Assembly: GCA_050011155.1 (NCBI GenBank)
Contig: JBEKJP010000060.1
Coordinates: forward strand, 1 to 64,000
Direction of reading: 5' to 3'
DNA from: Palsa-504 sp050011155
GTDB taxonomy: Bacteria > Actinomycetota > Actinomycetes > Streptosporangiales > Streptosporangiaceae
Length of the DNA stretch: 64,000 nt
Part shown: positions 8,821-16,400 of the stretch, one piece after another
How positions within the stretch are numbered: position 1 is the stretch's first letter
Layout of the letters: every line of letters starts with the position of its first letter
Notes under the pieces: model-generated
What the model was told of the DNA's origin: nothing
Database searches by the model: none
The model's input: the letters and a program-made list of their open reading frames with translations, nothing else
Position numbers and translations under genes: made by a program

Positions 8821-9594
8821 ATGGCGACCGCCATCGGCTGTCCGGAGGTATGCGCGGTTACGGCGCAGGCTAGCCGCCGTTTCTATGTGCACGTCGGCAG
8901 CCTAGGGTTCCTGGTTGCGGCGCAGCCCTCGTTCTTCGGCGAGGTGGCACACGCCCTCGCCCTGTCCGGCGCGAGCCGGGCGCTCGACCAGATCGCCCAG
9001 GACTGGGCCATGTTCTCGTCGTCCGAAGCCGAGCCGGCGCTGCGCAAGGCCGCCGATCTCGTGCACGACCGGGCGGCCGAAGCGCTCAGGGACGCCTTCC
9101 AGTGCATTGTCCAGCTCATCCCGTCGCGCTTCGGGGAGACGGAACTGCTGCTCGGGACGACGGAAGAGATCAATGCCTGGTGTTACGAAGACGGCTACCT
9201 GACGTACGCCACCGACGAGAACGCCGCCGCGATCATGTACGCCGAGACGGGCAGCCTGCGGCGCCTGCGCAGCCAGATCAGGCGTTCACCGGACTTCGAT
9301 CCCAGCCTCCAGATGATCAGCGGTCACAGCCTTTTCCTGTTCGACCAGAAGATGGAGACAGGCCGGGAAACGGCGGCGACCTACAAGAAGAATTCGGCCC
9401 GGTTGCTGCGCGGCTACCGCCGGGCTAATCTCCCGGCCGAGCCTGATGAATCCGGCCTCATTGAGGCCATCGAAGCGTACGTTTCCACGTCGGAGCAGAC
9501 GTTCGAGGGCGACTCGGTCCTGAAGACGTGCGTAAGCCGCGGCAACCTGATGGTCAGCACGCTGCTGCACAGCCTTCCGGCCGATAGGCCTTAA
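8821..9594 (+). CDS. Unknown protein downstream of the kinase/receiver pair
   Basis: 257 residues from the ATG at 8821, chosen because a GAAGGGA ribosome-binding sequence sits 6 bp before it; in-frame starts further upstream have none. The sequence is soluble, mixed alpha/beta and rich in Ala, Glu and Ser, with no motif I recognise. It follows the receiver gene by 91 bp on the same strand, so it could be a fourth member of the cassette or a separately transcribed target. Confidence 0.55.
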   Translation: MATAIGCPEVCAVTAQASRRFYVHVGSLGFLVAAQPSFFGEVAHALALSGASRALDQIAQDWAMFSSSEAEPALRKAADLVHDRAAEALRDAFQCIVQLIPSRFGETELLLGTTEEINAWCYEDGYLTYATDENAAAIMYAETGSLRRLRSQIRRSPDFDPSLQMISGHSLFLFDQKMETGRETAATYKKNSARLLRGYRRANLPAEPDESGLIEAIEAYVSTSEQTFEGDSVLKTCVSRGNLMVSTLLHSLPADRP

Positions 9595-9701
9595 CCGAAG
9601 AAGCCGCCGCAGATGAGCGCCTGCGCGCTGTCGTAGTCCGACTCGGGGATGCACATCCAGCTCCAGCCCGAAGAAGAAGGTCGGCGGCCCGCGTTCCACC
9701 G

Positions 9702-12146
9702 TCACCGCCCGGAAATCTGCCGGATGATGGCCGGGTCGGTGATCTTGGTGTCGTCGGCCAGCAGGAAGGCCTTGCTCAAGATGACGCTCAAGATCGGGTC
9801 GTCGTCGAACGGGAGGAACAGCTTGCCCGCGCGCCCGTCCCGGGCGGCGACGATGCACAGGTACTGGTCGTCGGGGGACATCAAGATGTTGCCGCTGCCC
9901 AGGTGGATGCGGTAAGTACGCAGGTCGCCGCGGACCTCGAGGAACCGGTGGTGGAGTTCGCAGCGGCCGGCGATCGCCAGCATCGGCACCAGGTCGGCCA
10001 GGACCTCGCGGCGGACCTCGGCGCCGGCACCGAGATCGCCGAAGGCGTACCGGTTCCAGTAGTCGCCGAACCGCCTGCCCTCGCCCCGGTCCAGCCATTC
10101 GGGGTCCGCCCCGACCGACGTGACGCCGATGAACAGGTCCACGTCGCGCATCGCCTCGGAGAAGACGAGCGGGTCGACCTCGGCCAGCGGGATCGCGCGG
10201 CTGGTGCGCGCGTCGGAAAACCGGATCTGGTCGCTCGCGCAGTAGCGGTACATCCCGCTGTCGCCGATGTCGTCGTAGTCGGCCGGGTCGAAGAAGAACT
10301 CCGCGCGCAGCTCGCGGCCGTCCGCCCCCGGATAGGTGCGGCGGGCGATCCCGTGGTCGATCCCGTCGTCCCACGCCGCCATCGGGACCGGCGTCCAGGA
10401 ACGGCCCTTCATCAGGGCCCGGGCCTGCTCTTGACGGAAGACGTGGCCGGCGAAGCGGTTGGAGTAGTCGCCGGTCTCCTCCTCGGCCGGGGTCAGCACG
10501 TAGACCTCGCGGAACGCCTGCTTCACCGGCTGGACGAGCAGCCGGCCGAGGAGCAGTTGCCGCCACGCGCGGACCTCGTCGGCGGTCGCGTGGACCGGGT
10601 GCCACAGCCGGACCTCGGTCGCGTCGCCGCCCGGCATCGAGACCTCGGTGCCGTCGCTGGTCAGGAGGGTTTCCCCGCTGACAGGAAGACCGGTGGCGAC
10701 GACCGTTCCTGGTGGAGTGCTGAAGGTCCAGATCAGGGCGCGGGTGAGCCGGCCGGTCACGGGGTGATCGAGGTACAGGCCGCGCCATCGGGACACGGGC
10801 CAGCTCCGCCCGGCCGGCAGGCAGGCATCGAGCCGGGCCCGCTCGTTGCCGATGGTGGTGCGGATGGCCTTGACGTCCTTGTTCACGGCGGCCAGGAGGC
10901 CGGCGCTGGCTTGCTTGACCGCCGCGGGCAGCGACTTGCGGGGCTGGCTGCCGGGGTTCTCGTAGCCCAGGCGGGCGGTACGCGCGTCGGCCCGGACGAC
11001 CGCCAGCCAGCCTTCGGCCAGGACGCTACGGCGGGTGCCTTCCGGGCCGAGGCCGTGCGCTTCTACCGCCATCTCCAGCAGCTCGTCCCGGGTGAGGCCC
11101 TGCGCGGCGGCGAGCGCGTCCAGGGACGTGCGGACCTGGCGCAGCAGCGAGCCGTGGCGGGTGCCGCGCTCGGTCTTGAGGAGCTCGGTGACCGAAGACG
11201 GCAGGGCCGCAGCGGCGATGGCGGCGACACAGTGGTTGGCCAGCCGGATGCTGCGCGGGCGGCCGAACGCGCCGCCGAGGCCCGTGATCGCCTTGAGCGC
11301 CAGGCGGCGCAGCCGGGGGAGCAGGTCGGCCGAGCCGGCCGCGACCTCGCCAGCCAGGACAGCTAGTCCGCAGAGGAACGCCTCGTCGCTCGCGGTGACG
11401 TACTGGGGATGCCGGTACTCCGGGTGCTGCTGGTACGCCCGCTCGTAGTCCTGGGCATCCAGCGCCGCGTCGAGGAGCGCGGCGACCGTCTCAGCCGGCC
11501 GGTCCAGCGCGTCCGGGACGAGCCCGGCCTCCTTACGCCACGTGCTTCCGGGCCGGCCGCCGGCGGGATAGCCGGCCAGCAGCCGGATCAGCCTGGCCTT
11601 GGCCGCGTCGGGTTCCCCGGCGTCCGCGAGTGCCGCGCGTAGGGCCCGGCCGACCTCGCTGGTCTCCTCGATGAGGGCGTAGGGCACCTCGTCGCTGCCC
11701 GCGGTGACGGTGAGCTTGCGCAGCCGGTCGGCGACCGGGTAGTCGGCGTACTCGGTGGCGGTCCGCTCGAGCCGGGGGAGCAGGCGCATCCGGCCGGCTT
11801 CGTCCAGGGCCTTCCAGGTCGCCTCGATCTGGCCGGCCAGGAGCGCCAGCTTCTGGGCTCCGCGCCAGAACTCGCCCGGGTACCGCTGGCTCACGGGCGG
11901 TGCCAGGATCTCCTCGATGTCGCCGAGCGTCAGCCCGGCGCGCTTGCGCGCGATGTAACCGAGCAGCTGGAATTTGGTCCACCGCTCCCCGCGGGCGGCG
12001 ATGACAATGCACTGCCGGCGGACGTCGCCGGGCGCGTCGATGATTGCCCGTATCGCGGGGACGGCGCGGATCTCGTCATCACGGCGGCCGGCGCATTCAT
12101 CGAGGGCCTGCATGGCCGCGTCGACCAGGGCGGCAGGGTCGGCCAC
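9702..12146 (-). CDS. DUF4132 domain-containing protein
   Basis: 814 residues from a GTG. The N-terminal ~450 residues are helical and repeat-like. The C-terminal ~350 residues match the DUF4132 (MolR/YehI-like) domain: the AGRSWPVSRWRGLYLDHPV region, then L-L-G-R-L-L-V-Q-P-V-K-Q-A-F-R-E-V-Y, N-R-F-A-G-H-V-F-R-Q-E-Q-A, and the R-G-D-L-R-T-Y-R-I-H-L-G-S-G-N-I-L terminal strand. The biochemical role of DUF4132 is not established. Three bp separate it from the stop of the small gene at 12150, so the two form an operon. Confidence 0.8.
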   Translation of the reverse strand: MADPAALVDAAMQALDECAGRRDDEIRAVPAIRAIIDAPGDVRRQCIVIAARGERWTKFQLLGYIARKRAGLTLGDIEEILAPPVSQRYPGEFWRGAQKLALLAGQIEATWKALDEAGRMRLLPRLERTATEYADYPVADRLRKLTVTAGSDEVPYALIEETSEVGRALRAALADAGEPDAAKARLIRLLAGYPAGGRPGSTWRKEAGLVPDALDRPAETVAALLDAALDAQDYERAYQQHPEYRHPQYVTASDEAFLCGLAVLAGEVAAGSADLLPRLRRLALKAITGLGGAFGRPRSIRLANHCVAAIAAAALPSSVTELLKTERGTRHGSLLRQVRTSLDALAAAQGLTRDELLEMAVEAHGLGPEGTRRSVLAEGWLAVVRADARTARLGYENPGSQPRKSLPAAVKQASAGLLAAVNKDVKAIRTTIGNERARLDACLPAGRSWPVSRWRGLYLDHPVTGRLTRALIWTFSTPPGTVVATGLPVSGETLLTSDGTEVSMPGGDATEVRLWHPVHATADEVRAWRQLLLGRLLVQPVKQAFREVYVLTPAEEETGDYSNRFAGHVFRQEQARALMKGRSWTPVPMAAWDDGIDHGIARRTYPGADGRELRAEFFFDPADYDDIGDSGMYRYCASDQIRFSDARTSRAIPLAEVDPLVFSEAMRDVDLFIGVTSVGADPEWLDRGEGRRFGDYWNRYAFGDLGAGAEVRREVLADLVPMLAIAGRCELHHRFLEVRGDLRTYRIHLGSGNILMSPDDQYLCIVAARDGRAGKLFLPFDDDPILSVILSKAFLLADDTKITDPAIIRQISGR

Positions 12147-12149
12147 CGG

Positions 12150-12566
12150 TCAGCCTCCGACGAGCTGGACGAGGCGGATGAAGCGGATGTCGGTGTCGGC
12201 GGTCAGTTCCAGCGCCTCGTCGAGCTCGGTGACCTGCCGGTCGGCGACCAGGACGAAGAAACCGTTCCGGCGGAAGGACTCCAGGGCCTGGCCGGCCTGC
12301 TGCTCCCAGTCCACCCGGCGGGGCTTGGGCATCCGGAAGCCCCCGGGCACCGGCTCCGCCCCGTCCGGCATCACGAGGCCCCGGAAGACGTCGGTACGCG
12401 CCGACGCCGCGTTGTACCGGGCGACCTCCTCGCGGACCCGGGTCCGGATGAGGTCTCGTAGCGTGATGCGGCTGTCGATGCCGTCCAGCGTGATGGCGGC
12501 GGCGACCCGCCCGGCCCCCGGCTGATCCATGATCGTCACCGAAATCGGCGATGCCTGCGTAGTCAT
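12150..12566 (-). CDS. Small protein paired with DUF4132
   Basis: About 138 residues, taking the ATG at 12566; a 10-codon N-terminal extension is also open. No known domain is visible. It has a beta-rich N-terminus and a central helix (RDLIRTRVREEVARYNA). A middle segment, FRRNGFFVLVADRQVTELDEA, reads like a soluble globular fold. It is encoded directly upstream of and probably co-translated with the DUF4132 gene, and divergent from the pectinesterase. Inference: an accessory or substrate subunit of the DUF4132 protein. Confidence 0.6.
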   Translation of the reverse strand: MTTQASPISVTIMDQPGAGRVAAAITLDGIDSRITLRDLIRTRVREEVARYNAASARTDVFRGLVMPDGAEPVPGGFRMPKPRRVDWEQQAGQALESFRRNGFFVLVADRQVTELDEALELTADTDIRFIRLVQLVGG

Positions 12567-12648
12567 GCCGGTAACGGTGCCACGGGGATACGACATTCAC
12601 GGCAAGCCGCATCCCCTTCTCCTGGGATGTGAGCGCGCACATAATGGG

Positions 12649-14196
12649 ATGATTGGTTCTGCGCGATTCCGGGTGGTCATGATGAGAATCTGGCGAGCGG
12701 CAATTGTCCTGACCCTGGTGGCGGGCTCCATGACCGGCGCCGCCGCCGCGGCAGGCACCGCCGCGGCAGGCGCCGCCGCGGCAGGCGCCGCCGCGACGGC
12801 CGCCGCGGCCACTCGTGCCACGGCGGCCGGCATCGTCGCCGGCACCGATTCGGGGACGACGCACGCCTGCGTGGACACGCCGCTGACGATCACGTTCCCG
12901 TCGGCGCCGGTCCTGGGCACGACCGGCTCGATCACGGTGCACAACGCGGACGGCTCCGTCGCCGATACGATCGACCTGGCCGACCCGGCCTCGTTCACCG
13001 AGACCGTCGGCGACGCGACCGATGAAGCCGGCCACCTGCACGACTTCACCTACTACCCGGTGATCATCACCGGCGACACCGCGACCATTTACCTGCATCA
13101 CGAACTGGCGTACGGCCGCACCTACTACGTGACCGCCGATCCCGCGACCTTCGCCGCGGCCGGCTTCACCGGCGTCAGCGATCCGCGCACCTGGCGGTTC
13201 ACCACCACCCGCCACCGTCCGGGGCCGGACGCGAGGGTCATCACGGTGGACTCCCGCGGACGCGGTGACTTCTGCACCGTGCAGGGCGCGATCAATGCCG
13301 TCCCGGCCGGCAACACGGTGCCGAGGCTGATCACGGTGGCCGACGGCACCTACACCGAGCTCGACTGGGTGGCTCCCGACCAGCCGCACATCACCGTCCG
13401 GGGCCAGTCGCGGTCAGGCACCGTCATCCAGTACGCCAACAACAACACGCTCAACTCCGCGAACACCACCGACGTGTGCGCCCGGCAGGCCATCCCGGTG
13501 CACGACGACTACAACTGCTGGCGATCTGACTTCAGCGTCGAGGCCGACGATTTCACGCTGGAGAACCTGACCCTGCGCAACACCACGCCCTACGGCGGCA
13601 GCCAGGCCGAGGCGTTCCGCGGCAACGCCGACCGGATCACGCTGGACCGGGTCAGCCTGCTGTCCTACCAGGACACGATCCGCATCCAGGGCCTCGGGTA
13701 CGTGGCGGACAGCTACATCCAGGGCGACGTGGATTTCACCTGGGGGACCGGCACGGTCTTCTGGACCCGCGACGAGCTGAAGTCCATGCACGCCGGGTAC
13801 GTCGCGCAGGTCCGCAACAGCCAGGGTCAGAAGGGCTACGTCTTCTACCGCGACACCCTCACCCACGCGCCCGGCGTCGCCGACGGCTCGGTCTACCTGG
13901 CCCGGATCGATCCGACGGTCTACCCGTACAGCCAGGTCGTCTTCATCGACACCAGGATGGACTCGCACATCAGCCCGGCCGGCTGGCTGCTCAACAACGC
14001 CGGCTGCGCGGATGCCACCAATGTGCAGTTCTGGGAGTACGGGTCGGTGAACCTCCAGGGCCAGCCGGTCGATACCAGCCAGCGGCTGGCTTGCTCCCGT
14101 CAGCTCACCGCGGCGCAGGCGGCCCAGTGGTCAGATCCCGCCTTCGTGCTGGGCGGCTGGGTGCCGTCCGTGCTCAGCGCGGCCTCCGCCCGCTGA
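12649..14196 (+). CDS. Secreted pectinesterase (CE8)
   Basis: About 515 residues. The start is at ATG 12649; ATG 12679/12682 gives a shorter signal peptide. A signal peptide (basic stretch, then a hydrophobic Ala/Val/Leu core) is followed by an Ala/Gly-rich linker encoded by 15-bp repeats (about 12745-12810). An Ig-like 'SbsA' type domain covers roughly residues 60-180. The C-terminal 300 residues are a pectin methylesterase beta-helix: Q-A-E-A-F-R, then S-Y-Q-D-T-I (first catalytic Asp) and G-D-V-D-F-T-W-G (second Asp). The usual L-G-R-P-W arginine motif appears as Y-L-A-R-I. It would demethylate pectin outside the cell and suits the cell-wall locus that follows. No GAAGCGCTTC operator lies upstream. 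Confidence 0.88.
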   Translation: MIGSARFRVVMMRIWRAAIVLTLVAGSMTGAAAAAGTAAAGAAAAGAAATAAAATRATAAGIVAGTDSGTTHACVDTPLTITFPSAPVLGTTGSITVHNADGSVADTIDLADPASFTETVGDATDEAGHLHDFTYYPVIITGDTATIYLHHELAYGRTYYVTADPATFAAAGFTGVSDPRTWRFTTTRHRPGPDARVITVDSRGRGDFCTVQGAINAVPAGNTVPRLITVADGTYTELDWVAPDQPHITVRGQSRSGTVIQYANNNTLNSANTTDVCARQAIPVHDDYNCWRSDFSVEADDFTLENLTLRNTTPYGGSQAEAFRGNADRITLDRVSLLSYQDTIRIQGLGYVADSYIQGDVDFTWGTGTVFWTRDELKSMHAGYVAQVRNSQGQKGYVFYRDTLTHAPGVADGSVYLARIDPTVYPYSQVVFIDTRMDSHISPAGWLLNNAGCADATNVQFWEYGSVNLQGQPVDTSQRLACSRQLTAAQAAQWSDPAFVLGGWVPSVLSAASAR

Positions 14197-14209
14197 CCGG
14201 GGTTCCCGC

Positions 14210-14660
14210 CCCCCGTCAGCTTCTGGAACTGTACGCCGGTAACGCGAGACCGGCGCGGATGGCACGACGCGGCCTGCACGCGGGCTGGCCTGGCCGCGGG
14301 CTGGCCTGGCCGCGGCCGGGCTGAGGTCGTGGCGCGAACGGGGCAGCACGCTGACGGCCACCAGCCAGAGCAGGCCGCCGAACCGGCCGACCGGCAGGGT
14401 GACGTCGAGCGCTGAGGTCGGCCAGGGCCCGGGCCAGGCCGGCTTCCACGATGCCCGAGACCGGGGAGAGGGCCCAGCTGACCAGGCCCGACAGGGCCAG
14501 CGAGGCGGCGGCCAGCAGGCCTCCGGCCAGTCCGATGACGGCGCCGGGCGCGTTGACGCCCAGGGTGCGCAGCCGCCGGCAGCGACGCCGGGGACGCGGC
14601 CGGCTGCGGGATGCGCGCGGACAGCGCCACGCTCGCGATCGTCAGGACGGCGTAGGCCAA
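14210..14660 (-). pseudogene. Decayed small membrane protein gene
   Basis: On the minus strand, pieces of a hydrophobic protein are spread over three frames: AYAVLTIASVALSARIP near 14650-14600, then GLLAAASLALSGLVSWALSP in a second frame around 14500, then GGLLWLVAVSVLPRSR in a third near 14350. Each piece looks like a membrane helix with a Pro/Arg border, and no single frame contains them all. A 16-bp tandem duplication (about 14283-14320) lies at the 3' end. This is a frameshifted remnant; the family cannot be named. Confidence 0.5.
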
Positions 14661-14717
14661 TGCGGGCGCGAGCAGCGGCGGCCCGCCCTGGGGCCGCCCC
14701 GGCGGGCGGCGGGGCGT

Positions 14718-14947
14718 GCCGCAACCCCGGCGACCGCCGCCACTACGCGCTCTACCTGACCCCCGACGGCGGTCAGTTCATGAAGGAACTCGGACAGGTG
14801 GTCGTGGCCCACGAAGACGACATCTGCGCCGCGCTCGACCCGGCCGAACGCCAGGAACTGAACCGCCTGCTCCGGCGCGTTGCCGACCAGCAAGGACTCA
14901 CCCCAGGCGCCCACCCCGGCTACCGCCCTCCGGCGTACCGCCCATAG
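14718..14947 (+). pseudogene. MarR-family regulator, C-terminal fragment
   Basis: The sequence reads RNPGDRRHYALYLTPDGGQF and continues through D-L-D-P-A-E-R-Q-E-L-N-R-L-L-R type helices to a TAG at 14945. This is the wing and dimerisation helix of a MarR protein. The preceding sequence is the decayed membrane-protein region rather than a winged-helix N-terminus, so the gene lacks its DNA-reading half and has no proper start. Confidence 0.6.
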
Positions 14948-15259
14948 CGACATCGATACGACATGGCTGCGGCTCTTGTGGCGGGAATCAGCTCCCCCTG
15001 GCCGGCCAGCGGAGCCCCGCGCCCCAGCGGAGCCCGCACCACCCGTCACAGGATCCGACATCGTGGGCCGAACCCCCCGCTTTCCCGCGGGTTTCGGTCC
15101 ACGATGACGGCCGCGACGCGACCTGTGCGACCCGTGAGATACGGGTGGTTCCTGTGATAGCCGCCAGGCCTGGCTGAACACGATGAAACCGGGATTCCAG
15201 CTCGTTCAAACGCGGTGGAATCCCGGTTTCACGCACGTTTTCCCATTCGGAACCCGTTC
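14948..15259. other. Non-coding stretch with a perfect 16-bp inverted repeat
   Basis: No credible gene. TGAAACCGGGATTCCA (15184-15199) is matched exactly by its reverse complement at 15216-15231 with a 16-nt loop. It lies downstream of the GH3/GH42 transcription unit (minus strand), so it may terminate that unit, or be a regulator-binding palindrome. There is no T tract. Confidence 0.5.
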
Positions 15260-16400
15260 CTACACGGGGGTAAAGGTCCGCAATAAGTTGATCATGGAAG
15301 AGAAACGGACAAAACGGGCTACCAGCAAACCCTGCGGGATAATGATCTGCCTGTCCTGGCCATCACGCGTCGCCACGGCCGGCCCCCAGGGACCCGAGAC
15401 GCACCAGGCACAGCACGAGCACCGCGGGCATCGCACGTCCCGTGCGCCCGCGCGCCCACTGCCGAAGAGCCACATCCATGCCGTGACCCGGGGCCAGGAC
15501 GAGTGACCGGCCGGATGCGGTAAGGGGATGCGAATGACCGTGCCCGGGTGTCCGCTACCGAGCTGAGCCGGGGGCTCCTCGCGGATTACGGCGGTTCCGC
15601 CGGGTGGCAGGTCGACCGCGCCGGCCAGCTGGCGGCCGGTTATCAGGTCCAGGCCGCGGGCCGGCAGTGTCACCGGATCGGAGCCGTAGTTGATCGCGAA
15701 CCACCAGGACCGGTCCCGGCCGTCGCGACGGCGACCGACGGTCACGCCCGGCTCGGGGCCGGTCACGGTCAGGGTGGCCGACGTGCCCGGGGCGAGCGGA
15801 TGGAACTCCTCGACCCGGACGCCGAGGACGTCCCGCAGCGCGCCGGGGTAGCCGCCGGTGCGGACCCGGTGCCACTGGTCGGCCACCCCGCTGCAGAACG
15901 TCACCACCAGGTGGCCGCCGCCCGCGACGTACCCGCCCAGGGACGCGGCCGCCTGGTCGGACAGCAGGTAGACGGCGGGGACGACGACGAGCCGATACCC
16001 CGCCAGGTCCGCGTCCGGCGGCACGACGTCGCAGCCGATCCCCGACCGCCCCAAAGCCGCGTGGGCCGCGCGGGCCGCGTTCAGGTGGCGGACATGCGGT
16101 GACGGCAGCGAACGGCTCTCCAGCGCCCAGCGGGACGCGGCGTCCACGAGCACGGCGGCGTCCGCGGTCACGGTGCTCCCGGCGACCTCGCCGATCCGCT
16201 CCAGCGTCTCGCCGAGCGCGACCGCCTCGCGGAAGATCCGGGTATCGGGACCGGCGTGCGGGACCAGGGCCGGGTGGTACAGCTCGGCGCCCGCCCGCGA
16301 GGCCGCCACTGGAAGAACAGCACGCTGTCGGCCCCCCGGGCCACGTAGCCGAGGCTGTCGGCCAGCATCGCGCCCGGCGCCCGGTGCACCAGCAGGCAGA
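15260..16400 (-). pseudogene. GH42 beta-galactosidase, truncated and frameshifted
   Basis: The C-terminal half of a GH42 beta-galactosidase. The end of the catalytic barrel is present (A-P-G-A-M-L-A-D-S-L-G-Y-V-A-R-G-A-D-S with F-F-Q-W). So is the trimerisation domain (YRLVVVPAVYLLSDQ, GGYVAGGGHLVVTFCSG, GGYPGALRDVLGVRVEEFHP) and the C-terminal beta domain (DRSWWFAINYG). Two lesions are visible. A one-base loss near 16301-16307 splits the barrel part from the rest. The N-terminal two-thirds, including both catalytic Glu residues, is missing because the remnant abuts the GH3 stop at 16401. The intact gene would remove beta-galactosyl caps from xyloglucan oligosaccharides. Confidence 0.75.

Noticed and set aside
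12745..12810. Ala-coding 15-bp repeats as a mobile repeat
   Set aside because: They lie in the linker after the pectinesterase signal peptide and are best explained as a low-complexity linker.
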